Assembly: GCA_016202525.1 (NCBI GenBank)
Contig: JACQOM010000224.1
Location: 1-15,613 of the forward strand
DNA length: 15,613 bases
From: Chloroflexota bacterium
Lineage (GTDB): Bacteria; Chloroflexota; Dehalococcoidia; Dehalococcoidales; UBA2162
Direction: 5' to 3'
The notes beneath the pieces were generated by a model that was not told the origin of the DNA, did no database searches, and saw only the letters and a list, made by a program, of their open reading frames with translations. Positions within the stretch are counted from its first letter, which is position 1, and each line of letters begins with the position of its first letter. Below are positions 6,366 to 13,917 of the stretch, one piece after another. Both the position numbers and the translations under genes were made by a program.

Positions 6366-8384
6366 ATGAAACTAATGGACTATTCTTGGCTCAATGGACT
6401 CAACCCCCAGCAAAGAGAAGCCGTAACCTATGGCGACGGCCCGCTGCTCATTGTCGCCGGAGCCGGCACGGGTAAGACCAGGACACTGGCTTACCGCGTC
6501 TCTTACCTGGTGTCAGAGGGGGTCCAGCCTGAGCGCATTCTACTGCTCACTTTCACGAGGCGGGCAGCCGAGGAGATGCTGCGCCGGGCAACTTCTCTGG
6601 CTGCCGTAGATGAGTCTCTGACCAGGCGCGTCTGGGGCGGCACCTTTCACGCCACCGCCAACCGACTGCTAAGGATTTACGCCAAGGCCGCGGGTCTATC
6701 GCCCGAGTTCACCATTATGGACCAGTCCGACGCTGAGGATTTTCTGAATGTCGTCCGCAACGACTTGGGGCTGTCTACCAAGGAGAAGCGCTTCCCCCGC
6801 AAGAGCACTTGCCTGGCGATTTATTCCCGGCGTGTTAACGGTGATGAGAGCCTCGAAACGGTAGTCAAGAAGGACTTTCCCTGGTGCGTCGAGTGGCTCG
6901 ATGACTTGAATCGGCTCTTCCGTGAATATGTTCAGCGTAAACAGAAGCAGAATGTGCTCGACTATGACGACCTTCTCCTCTACTGGTATCAGCTCTTGCA
7001 GGAGGAATCTATCAGGCAGGCAATCGACAACCGCTTCGACCATATCCTGGTTGACGAATACCAGGATACCAATCCTGTTCAATCGAGGATTCTCCAGGCA
7101 ATGCGCCGGGACAACAAGAATGTCACCGTGGTCGGGGATGACGCGCAGAGCATCTACAGCTTCCGCAGCGCCACAGTGAGGAATATGCTCGACTTCCCTG
7201 AACAGTTCCCCGGAACGAAGGTAGTCACTCTGGAGCAGAACTACCGCTCCCTGGAGACGATACTCAAGACTACCAACCAGGTCATAGCCCAGGCGACTGA
7301 GCGTTACTCAAAAGAGCTCTGGTCCGAGCGCAGGGGAGAACAGCGTCCTCAGCTAATCACCTGTGTCGATGAAACCGACCAGGATGCGACGGTCATCAAG
7401 CATATTCTGGAGCATTACGAGCAGGGCATACCTCTTCACAAGCAGGCGGTGCTCTTCAGAGCTGCTTCTCATTCGGCCTCACTCGAACTGGCCCTGTCGC
7501 GAGCTAACATACCCTTTCATAAATACGGGGGTCTGAAATTCCTCGAAATGGCTCACGTCAAAGACCTGATTAGCATACTCCGTATGGCCGAGAATCCCAG
7601 AGATGAAATCGCCTGGTTCCGCATCCTCCAGCTTCTTGAAGGTGTCGGCCCGGTCACCGCGGCTGCCGCTTTCCGTCACTTGCAGGAAGCTCCTCTGGAA
7701 ACCTTGAAAGCTCCGGCCCCAGCGAAACAGGCCATCACAGAGTTGGTATCTTTAATGAGAGACCTCGAAACAATGAAGGCCGAGAAACCTTCCGTTCAGG
7801 TAGAGAGAATTTCTAAGTTTTATCTACCCCTGCTGGAACAAAACTACGATGACCCTGCCCCTAGAGCCAGCGACATCGAGCACCTCGGTAGTCTTGCCGA
7901 GCGTTACGATACGAGACAGCAGTTTCTCACCGACCTGGTTCTAGACCCTCCACAATCGACAGGAGACCTCGCCGGTCCGCCAACCAAGGACGAAGACTGG
8001 TTGGTGCTCTCTACCATCCATTCTGCCAAAGGTCTAGAGTGGGATTCGGTCTACCTGATACACGCGGCCGACGGCTGTCTACCATCCGACATGGCCACTG
8101 GGAATGCCGAAGAAATCGAGGAGGAGCTGCGGCTAACATATGTGGCAATGACACGGGCTCGTGACTTTCTGCGTGTGCTCTGGCCAATGCGTTACTATCA
8201 TAGGTCAGCGGCGCAAATGTCGGATAATCATAGCTACGCGCAGTGCTGCCGCTTTTTCACGACCGAAGTCACCGAAACGATGGATGTCCTGACCGGTACG
8301 GCAGAGCCTCTGAAAGCCGATGCTACCAGTCCCGAAACGCCTTACCCGGGCATCCTCGACAGAATCAAAGAGATGTGGACTTAG
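6366..8384 (+). CDS. UvrD/PcrA-type superfamily 1A DNA helicase
   Basis: A 672-residue 3'-5' DNA helicase with all SF1A motifs: Q-motif LNPQQREAV (12-20), Walker A AGAGTGKT (31-38), GGTFHATANRLL, Walker B DEYQD (230-234), motif III VVGDDAQSIYSFRSA, motif IV LEQNYRS, motif V STIHSAKGLEWDSVYLI, and motif VI TYVAMTRARD (591-600). It is shorter than housekeeping UvrD/PcrA (about 720-740) and ends soon after motif VI. It therefore lacks the C-terminal Tudor-like domain that contacts RNA polymerase. It begins 19 bp after dnaE2, in the same direction, so it should be induced with the mutasome. A likely role is unwinding or clearing DNA for damage-tolerant synthesis. ATG 6375 (residue M4) is an alternative start, since no strong Shine-Dalgarno favours either. 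It is probably a specialised paralogue rather than the cell's main UvrD. Confidence 0.92.
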   Translation: MKLMDYSWLNGLNPQQREAVTYGDGPLLIVAGAGTGKTRTLAYRVSYLVSEGVQPERILLLTFTRRAAEEMLRRATSLAAVDESLTRRVWGGTFHATANRLLRIYAKAAGLSPEFTIMDQSDAEDFLNVVRNDLGLSTKEKRFPRKSTCLAIYSRRVNGDESLETVVKKDFPWCVEWLDDLNRLFREYVQRKQKQNVLDYDDLLLYWYQLLQEESIRQAIDNRFDHILVDEYQDTNPVQSRILQAMRRDNKNVTVVGDDAQSIYSFRSATVRNMLDFPEQFPGTKVVTLEQNYRSLETILKTTNQVIAQATERYSKELWSERRGEQRPQLITCVDETDQDATVIKHILEHYEQGIPLHKQAVLFRAASHSASLELALSRANIPFHKYGGLKFLEMAHVKDLISILRMAENPRDEIAWFRILQLLEGVGPVTAAAAFRHLQEAPLETLKAPAPAKQAITELVSLMRDLETMKAEKPSVQVERISKFYLPLLEQNYDDPAPRASDIEHLGSLAERYDTRQQFLTDLVLDPPQSTGDLAGPPTKDEDWLVLSTIHSAKGLEWDSVYLIHAADGCLPSDMATGNAEEIEEELRLTYVAMTRARDFLRVLWPMRYYHRSAAQMSDNHSYAQCCRFFTTEVTETMDVLTGTAEPLKADATSPETPYPGILDRIKEMWT

Positions 8385-8393
8385 GCTTAGGGC

Positions 8394-9296
8394 ATGGGAG
8401 AGATACTGGTGGGTATCACTTCATGGACGGAGCCAACGCTGATTGAGAGTGGCCGCTTCTATCCGGATTGGGCTAAGTCAGCAGAAGCTCGCCTCCGATT
8501 CTATGCCACCCAGTTTCCCATTGTCGAGGTGGACAGTTCTTATTATGCTCTGCCCAGCGAGAAGACAGCCGGCCTCTGGGTGGTGAGGACCCCGGAGAAA
8601 TTCCTTTTCGACATCAAAGCCTTCCGCCTTTTTACCCAGCACGCGACTCCACCATCAGCGCTTCCAAAAGACATCAGAGAAGCTCTCTCTGAAGAAAGCA
8701 GGGGAAAGACCAACCTGTATGTCAAAGACATTCCGAAGGAGTTGACCGATGAGATGTGGAAGAGGTTCGAGAGCGCCCTCTTACCCCTGGACAGCGCCGG
8801 CAAGCTCGGCGTCGTCCTCTTTCAGTTCCCGCCCTGGTTTTATCCGGGCAACGAACAGCAAGAGTACATCCTGTCTTGCCAGGAGAAGTTGCCGCAATAT
8901 CGCATCGCCATTGAATTTCGCCACAACTCCTGGGTCAGCGAAAAGAATCTGAAACGGACGATGACTTTTCTCCGGGACAACAACTTGCCTTATGTGTGTG
9001 TCGATGAACCCCAGGGCCTGAAGTCGAGCGTCTCCCCAATCGCTGAAGCCACTTCCGATATAGCCATGGTCAGGTTCCACGGGCGGAACCGGGAGATGTG
9101 GGAAAAGAGTGGCGTGACAACTGCAGACCGTTTCAACTACCTCTACTCCGAGGAGGAGCTAAAGGGCTGGGTGCCAGGAATCAAGAAACTTGCCAGCAAC
9201 ACAAGACAAATGCACGTCCTCTTCAATAATTGCTATGCCGACAAGTCCGTAGTCAACGCGCGGCAAACCACGCTCTTGCTGGACTGCATTGACTAA
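8394..9296 (+). CDS. DUF72 (YecE-like) TIM-barrel protein
   Basis: A 300-residue DUF72 protein. The family signature is clear: LVGITSWTEPTL near the N-terminus, FYPDWAKSAEARLRFYATQF followed by VEVDSSYYALPS (about 24-56), TPEKFLFDIKAFRLFTQHAT, LGVVLFQFPPWF near 138-149, YRIAIEFRHNSW, and FNNCYADKSVVNARQ at the end. DUF72 proteins adopt a TIM-barrel-like fold; their reaction is not established, though metal-dependent chemistry or a link to nucleic-acid repair has been suggested. Co-transcription with a mutasome and helicase (9 bp gap after the helicase) supports a repair link here, as inference. It is the last gene of the operon. Its TAA stop is immediately followed by the stop of the opposing NACHT gene. 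Confidence 0.9.
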   Translation: MGEILVGITSWTEPTLIESGRFYPDWAKSAEARLRFYATQFPIVEVDSSYYALPSEKTAGLWVVRTPEKFLFDIKAFRLFTQHATPPSALPKDIREALSEESRGKTNLYVKDIPKELTDEMWKRFESALLPLDSAGKLGVVLFQFPPWFYPGNEQQEYILSCQEKLPQYRIAIEFRHNSWVSEKNLKRTMTFLRDNNLPYVCVDEPQGLKSSVSPIAEATSDIAMVRFHGRNREMWEKSGVTTADRFNYLYSEEELKGWVPGIKKLASNTRQMHVLFNNCYADKSVVNARQTTLLLDCID

Positions 9297-11687
9297 TTAC
9301 TTTTGTCTTTCTCCAACGGATGGCTTTCTTCGCCTGATGCTAAAGGTAATTGTTCCCTTTCTTGGCGGTAGTAGCTTATGCATCTCCCCCGGATAAAGTT
9401 CCTTTGTCCGTTTTATTTTACGTCTTATACTCCTTAGAGCTTTCTTGTTCTCCTTCTCAATTTGTTCCAACATGAAAAGCCCGACAAACTTATCTCGAAC
9501 TATCAATCTTCCGTCGCTTTCCAATTGTGAAAGTGTGTCCAATAGTTTTCCTACCTTCTTGCTTTTGTATTCCGCAGGCAGTCTGGGCCGTTGTGCCCAT
9601 AACAAGAGCAGACAGTTTTTTAATGACGTCAAGTCACAACTACTCTCAAGCTCCTCACAAATAGCATTCGTTTCAGCCAACAAGGTTCTACTGCCAAATG
9701 AATATTCACTTAGAGCCATGTAGAAGAAATCAGAGAATATAGTTGGCAAAGCCAACCTTTCCGACGAGAGTTGCTTGTCCACAGCTTGCCTCACGTTTTC
9801 AATATTCTTCAAACCAACCCCGATAGCCTTTATCTTTTCACTAGAAGGTGTGTGCCACCCTGCTTGCAGAAGACGACCAATGAGTATCTTAAATACCCAT
9901 ACGTCGAAGCTTTCCGCGGAATATTCCGCTATGCCTGATATTACTTCGGGGTTTATTTCCCTTTGTATCCCTATGTAATAAAATGCAACGTCAGTCCAAA
10001 GGTCATCGAAGTAAATATTTACAATATCCTGATTCAACGTCGGATATTCAGTCCTCTTTTCAGATATTCTTAAGGCGATGAAAAAATCAAGGAATGAACG
10101 GTGCCAGAAGTTAACTTTATCGTCAATCCTTAACAACCCCGAACGTTCTGTTTCAGCCACGAAACGCTTAAGCTTGTCTTCATCCCAGCCATATTTGTCG
10201 GCGTAATTGTTAACAAATATTTCTAATGATTCTCTGCTAATATCCAAGGCTCCCTTTAGATAGAATTCACTCCATGCCAATTCAGATAAGAACCTTTTCT
10301 TGATATGATGCTCAAATACGGATTCTATGCCTCTTCCCTTGTCATATTTTCCACACGTCAAATCTGTATATCTTTCAAAAATCTCGACAAGCGATGCTGG
10401 CACTTCTCTTTCATATGTCGCGACTTCAACAAGCAACTCCAGCGCCAAAGGTGTCAATTGAATCTTGAGCTCATTATTCAGGATTCCTTCCCTTAATATT
10501 GCGACTAATTGTTGGTCCTTTATAGTCTGCTCCACGAAACTTATTGCCTGACCGTATTCGAACGGTAAGAGTTCGTATCTATCAAACGGGCTCAGCACCG
10601 TCACAAGCATAGGTATTTTCCTGCAACTCATTACTAGACCGCATTTAAACTTCTCTGCGAATTCCACCGCAGTTCTTAAACACGCTTCGCGTTTATCGAA
10701 ACGCACTTCGTCTAGGCCGTCAACAAGCAGCGTCTTTATCAATATACGCTCTTCAATTTTAGCCGACTTAACAAAATCCTCATATATTTTATCCGGAGTC
10801 TTCTCCAATAGTTCCTGTGCTTTTATCAATACTGGTACTTCAAGCCGTTCGTCTGTTGGATTCCTAGATATCCTCGTGAAATTCTCTTTAAGCATGTCAG
10901 AAGCGATTTTGATTAATGCTGTAGTCTTTCCTATGCCAGGTTCCCCGGTTAGTATTGTTCTTTTACCAGACGATATTACTTCTGTAAGCTTTTGAAAAGG
11001 CATTCTGTTAGAGTAAATTACGCTCGACAATGCCTCAGTGATTTCGCCAGCTTTCTCCCATTTTGATATCCATGGATTAACATATTTCCTCTTGAATGAA
11101 TTAGCTTTGTCTATAGTCAAAGATAGGCTTTCGACTCTATCTAAGTTCTCCTCCACGAACTCTGCCAATTCCCAGTCAAAGAATACTTCGGGGTAATTAT
11201 TTGTAAAAAAATCGACTGTTTCCTCTAATGCGAATATTCTCCTTGACATATCCTTTAATTCATGCTCAACTCTTTCGCTCGCTTGTCGAGTAAGCCTACC
11301 TACGAAGAAAATCCACAATTGGTTTATTTGTACGGTTCCACTTTCCAGTTCATGCAGTGGACAAGGATGAGCCATTGCCTGATTAGCCTGTGAAATGATT
11401 TCATCAATTTCCTGATTCGTGGCTCCTGTCAGTTCCCCCTTTTCATTCCCCATTTTAACTATTACTCCGATATATTGGCTTCCCAAAGGGTCTCTTTGCT
11501 TTACAACTAGGTCTCTACCGTGTTCGTCCCTACCATGTGTAATTTCCGCACTGAAGCCTTCACCCAGTCTATTTAAAGCTGACAGAAGTAGTTTATGTAT
11601 GGCCGTTTCTTTTTGGCTAAGTAAATAGTTCTTTTTCAATTCGTATGGTAACTTTTTTGCTTCTCTTATTAAATCTAGTTGCAACAT
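9297..11687 (-). CDS. NACHT NTPase with N-terminal restriction-endonuclease-like domain (bacterial NLR-like)
   Basis: A 796-residue STAND NTPase. Residues about 25-170 look like a PD-(D/E)XK fold of the Mrr kind: helix ETAIHKLLLSALNRLG, GRDLVV with D59, the strand YIGVIVKMG with K78, and LWIFFVGRLTRQASERVE resembling the Mrr-type TxGxxTxxA strand-helix. The usual E/Q of the (E/Q)xK motif is I76, so the active site looks non-canonical. The NACHT domain has Walker A GEPGIGKT (248-255) and Walker B VDGLDE (322-327). A helical C-terminal region of about 300 residues follows, without evident leucine-rich repeats, ending in a very basic tail. Such proteins act as antiphage sensors in which a trigger oligomerises the NTPase and fires the effector; that role is inferred here. 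Strong Shine-Dalgarno GGAGGAGG and its own promoter. Base composition is visibly AT-richer than the neighbouring operon, suggesting transfer. Confidence 0.88.
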   Translation of the reverse strand: MLQLDLIREAKKLPYELKKNYLLSQKETAIHKLLLSALNRLGEGFSAEITHGRDEHGRDLVVKQRDPLGSQYIGVIVKMGNEKGELTGATNQEIDEIISQANQAMAHPCPLHELESGTVQINQLWIFFVGRLTRQASERVEHELKDMSRRIFALEETVDFFTNNYPEVFFDWELAEFVEENLDRVESLSLTIDKANSFKRKYVNPWISKWEKAGEITEALSSVIYSNRMPFQKLTEVISSGKRTILTGEPGIGKTTALIKIASDMLKENFTRISRNPTDERLEVPVLIKAQELLEKTPDKIYEDFVKSAKIEERILIKTLLVDGLDEVRFDKREACLRTAVEFAEKFKCGLVMSCRKIPMLVTVLSPFDRYELLPFEYGQAISFVEQTIKDQQLVAILREGILNNELKIQLTPLALELLVEVATYEREVPASLVEIFERYTDLTCGKYDKGRGIESVFEHHIKKRFLSELAWSEFYLKGALDISRESLEIFVNNYADKYGWDEDKLKRFVAETERSGLLRIDDKVNFWHRSFLDFFIALRISEKRTEYPTLNQDIVNIYFDDLWTDVAFYYIGIQREINPEVISGIAEYSAESFDVWVFKILIGRLLQAGWHTPSSEKIKAIGVGLKNIENVRQAVDKQLSSERLALPTIFSDFFYMALSEYSFGSRTLLAETNAICEELESSCDLTSLKNCLLLLWAQRPRLPAEYKSKKVGKLLDTLSQLESDGRLIVRDKFVGLFMLEQIEKENKKALRSIRRKIKRTKELYPGEMHKLLPPRKGTITFSIRRRKPSVGERQK

Positions 11688-11739
11688 AACTTGACCTCCT
11701 CCCCGATGTAACCGAGTCTTTACTGCGTGTCCATTTTGA

Positions 11740-11769
11740 ACTATATTACCTGAACAATCCGACTGTCAA
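11740..11769 (-). promoter_or_regulatory. Promoter of the NACHT gene
   Basis: On the minus strand a consensus TTGACA (11764-11769) is followed after 18 bases by TATAGT (11740-11745). Transcription would start near 11733, giving a leader of about 45 bases carrying the GGAGGAGG ribosome binding site. The arrangement indicates independent and fairly strong expression. Confidence 0.6.
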
Positions 11770-11944
11770 CAAATGTTTGGCTTTGCGGATGTTCTGTTAG
11801 TACAGTGGTATACCAGCCACAAGTTTAGCCGTCTTAGCCTTACTACAACTGCACCTAACAACTACGGTAAGTTAATGCTTGCCCTAAAAGAGAGGTTCCT
11901 TAGCGCGGCGGTCCATAACTGATTTTATCCTGAGGAATAACAGC

Positions 11945-12076
11945 ATGTCTATTGCAGATTCCGACATTCGTCGTGGTTTTCTTATCCTGAAAGCATCGGG
12001 TTGCTCTCTATTGACTAACGGAGCATTGACACGTACTCACGGAAAGGCAGACATTCCAGTGTTCGTGCAATGGTAG
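11945..12076 (+). CDS. Possible very small protein (43 aa)
   Basis: An ATG at 11945 has a GAGGAA Shine-Dalgarno seven bases upstream and opens 43 codons: MSIADSDIRRGFLILKASGC at the start and DIPVFVQW at the end, then TAG. I do not recognise it. Its last codons coincide with a short dispersed repeat whose other copies in this window mostly keep an FV(Q/R)W-like reading. It may therefore be a repeat-derived open frame rather than a gene. Its only real support is the ribosome binding site. Confidence 0.25.
   Translation: MSIADSDIRRGFLILKASGCSLLTNGALTRTHGKADIPVFVQW
12041..12076 (+). repeat. Dispersed short repeat, copy A
   Basis: Contains TGTTCGTGCAATGGT (12060-12074), identical to copy B at 12495-12509. 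It also matches copy D (15414-15449) at 25 of 36 positions without gaps. Copies lie in gene-poor stretches. Confidence 0.55.
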
Positions 12077-12485
12077 GCTTTTTATGTTTGTAAAATATAG
12101 TAACTTAGGAAAACCCTAGTATTGTTTCAGGGTGAGTTCGACCCTATGCAATTCATATCGCTCTTATTTACAATTCGCTCGCACAATGCGGCATGTTCAA
12201 TCTGATGTATGGATAAGCAAGGTCTTCATTTCAGAAGCTAGGTGGGCATTGAGGGACTCTCGCCAGAGCCCCCGGTTTTACAAGCGGTGGGTCTTGGGGT
12301 CTGATTAGCTATGATTTTTCGTCAGCACCAGCTCCCGTTCGATGGTAGCGATTACATTCCGCACGGACACGGGTTCATGAGCCCGGTTGTTAAGGGTTGC
12401 TTTTGACGTGCTCTTTGGGTACAATACGAATTGAATGGTCTGTACATCCTGTGATTAAGTCGCAGGTGTACGTTTGAGTTAACAG

Positions 12486-12511
12486 TAATGCCGATGTTCG
12501 TGCAATGGTGA
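12486..12511 (+). repeat. Dispersed short repeat, copy B
   Basis: Shares the exact 15-mer TGTTCGTGCAATGGT with copy A and the CCGATGTT core with copy C (14659-14695). It lies in the non-coding stretch ahead of the HEPN operon. Confidence 0.5.
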
Positions 12512-12620
12512 CGTAGGCACGAATCGCGTGAAGAAGAACTAACCATTCTGGAGCAGTTTGAGGCTATCGAGTCTTAATTCCTCTCATTTTGAAACCAGCT
12601 TTCTTAGGGGCAAGTTAAAC

Positions 12621-12649
12621 TTGCACTATCTTATCTGGTGTGTTACTAT
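12621..12649 (+). promoter_or_regulatory. Promoter of the three-gene HEPN operon
   Basis: TTGCAC (12621-12626) and TACTAT (12644-12649) are separated by 17 bases. Transcription would start near 12656, upstream of the ATG at 12683 but downstream of the alternative ATG at 12638. This is one reason to choose 12683 as the start of the first gene. Confidence 0.45.
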
Positions 12650-12682
12650 AGAACTCCGAAATCTATTCATTGTAGGTGTTCT

Positions 12683-13342
12683 ATGTCTTTAGAGGATATT
12701 AAAGTTACTTGGAGAAGAGTCGCTATAGCTCAGAGGTTTTCTTCCGTCCTTTATCCTCTTGATGTCTTTGAATTGCTCCGACAACTGCCAACGATAGGAT
12801 ATGTTGTGCCAGACCTGGTTCTAAGAGGCACACCGGAACCTAACAAACCAGTCGCCCAAAAAGGGGATGTGGAATTTCTGATAGATCAAGGTAACAAGAC
12901 AATGGGTGTTGCCGGACGCGATCTGCAGAAAACTATCGATTCATTCAAGGAACTGAGCAGCCTATCTATCGAAAGGCTTGACCTTTCTCCTGATGTCGTG
13001 ACGGATTATGTGGAACTCAATGGTGATGGATGGGCAAAGACGGACCAGAGCCCTGTTTCCAGTTTTTCATCCTTTTGGTCAAATTGCAAGCTATTTCCAG
13101 AACTTGCTAAGGTCGTTGGAGATAACGTTGTTAATTTTGGCGTTGAACTTGCACCACCAGATAAAAACCCGAATGACCCTGAATGGTTTTACATTATTTT
13201 ACAGCCTCTCTTTGCCTCTGCCACTAGACGCTATCACTTTCAATACTTGAAACGGGGAGCAAATACGGACAAGATGTTTGATGCCTTCGCGAAGGCAGAC
13301 GATACCCTGAAGAGACTCATTATGAAGATAGAGAGCAAATAA
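12683..13342 (+). CDS. Unrecognised protein, first gene of the HEPN operon (219 aa)
   Basis: I do not recognise this 219-residue protein. I chose ATG 12683 (MSLEDIKVTW) over the in-frame ATG 12638. AGGTG lies four bases before 12683, and the upstream 15 residues (MCYYRTPKSIHCRCS) look like translated leader and would precede the predicted transcript start. No signal peptide or membrane helix is evident. The pattern suggests an alpha/beta protein: IAQRFSSVLYPLDVFELLRQ near 14-33, then GDVEFLIDQGNKTMGVAG with two short strands, a helix LQKTIDSFKEL, a polar middle with FSSFWSN, and a C-terminal WFYIILQPLF strand and helical end. The layout faintly recalls the TIGR04255 family, but that is only an impression. 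Its TAA stop overlaps the next ATG by one base, so the two proteins are translationally coupled and probably work together. Confidence 0.8.
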   Translation: MSLEDIKVTWRRVAIAQRFSSVLYPLDVFELLRQLPTIGYVVPDLVLRGTPEPNKPVAQKGDVEFLIDQGNKTMGVAGRDLQKTIDSFKELSSLSIERLDLSPDVVTDYVELNGDGWAKTDQSPVSSFSSFWSNCKLFPELAKVVGDNVVNFGVELAPPDKNPNDPEWFYIILQPLFASATRRYHFQYLKRGANTDKMFDAFAKADDTLKRLIMKIESK

Positions 13343-13917
13343 TGGTTACAGTGACCTCCGAAGAAACAATTAATACCGAGGTAGATTTATCCGTATCAGG
13401 AGGCTTTCCGGTCAACCGGATTGCGGCAATTACCGCACACCAGGTCGAGAGTGATGTTCTGGTTAATCAGTCACAGATACCATACCTCAAGCTCATGCCA
13501 CAATTCTCAAGGCAAGTCGCTGTTCTAGAATCCACGTCTTTCCCTGAAATTACTTTGTCCCAGAAGCCAGTAGGGGCTAACGTCATACGCCTACCTGGTC
13601 TTGAGTGGCCTGCTAAAAACCATCCCGTACTGACCCGCCAAGTTCGCATGTTATTAGAAACACTATGGGCTATCGTGGTCTCGCGGGCAACGCAAACGAG
13701 GTTTCCAATTCGCGATACAGTTGTCTCAATATTCACTGACCCTGATGAGAAGTCGAGCAAAGCTGTATTGCGTATTACATGCCTTACTAATGCGAGTCAA
13801 GCTTTGGCATTTTGGGACAGTATAGAAACCGACCTGCAGGAATGGCTCGAAGTGCTTCCTGAAAGTGACCGGACTAGATTTCTTACAAAGATTTCCATGA
13901 GGGTTTACTGGCAATAA
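13342..13917 (+). CDS. Unrecognised protein, second gene of the HEPN operon (191 aa)
   Basis: A 191-residue soluble protein with no family I can name. The first 110 residues are rich in V, S and T and probably beta-structured. The C-terminal half (about 120-191) has a definite pattern. A strand TVVSIFTDPDEKSSKAVLRI is followed by an amphipathic helix with A-x-x-F-W-D (ALAFWDSI), ending L-E-V-L-P-E-S-D-R and a final MRVYW. I have an impression of seeing this AxxxWD ... WLExLP ... V.W pattern in short hypothetical proteins elsewhere, but cannot name a family. It starts with ATG overlapping the preceding stop and ends by overlapping the HEPN start in the same TAATG manner. A fixed three-protein unit is therefore likely. 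A role as an antidote, adaptor or sensor for the HEPN protein is inference from position. Confidence 0.82.
   Translation: MVTVTSEETINTEVDLSVSGGFPVNRIAAITAHQVESDVLVNQSQIPYLKLMPQFSRQVAVLESTSFPEITLSQKPVGANVIRLPGLEWPAKNHPVLTRQVRMLLETLWAIVVSRATQTRFPIRDTVVSIFTDPDEKSSKAVLRITCLTNASQALAFWDSIETDLQEWLEVLPESDRTRFLTKISMRVYWQ

Larger units (their letters stand above)
11770..12620. other. Intergenic region between the NACHT gene and the HEPN operon
   Basis: About 850 bp with no convincing long gene. It holds a 10-bp exact palindrome TGGTATACCA (11806-11815), one possible 43-codon gene (11945-12076), and a CGGGTTCATGAGCCCG near-palindrome (12370-12385). It also holds a hairpin with 9 bp and one bulge (GTACATCCTG 12442-12451 with CAGGTGTAC 12463-12471), and two copies of a short repeat sharing an exact 15-mer. 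A T-arm-like AGGGT/ACCCT stem near 12130-12146 has no surrounding cloverleaf. The stretch could contain a small RNA or the remains of a mobile element. Confidence 0.5.

Noticed and set aside
12130..12146. T-arm-like stem AGGGT/ACCCT with a GAGTTCG loop, considered as part of a tRNA
   Set aside because: The loop does not fit TTCRANY and no acceptor, anticodon or D arms surround it.
12352..12546. 64-codon open frame on the minus strand
   Set aside because: Composition rich in S, C, H and R with no ribosome binding site. It overlaps the hairpins and repeat B, so it is most likely chance.
12638..12682. Longer start for the first gene of the HEPN operon
   Set aside because: The extra 15 residues lack a Shine-Dalgarno, and the start would lie within the predicted -10 region, upstream of the predicted transcription start. 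ATG 12683 has AGGTG in front.
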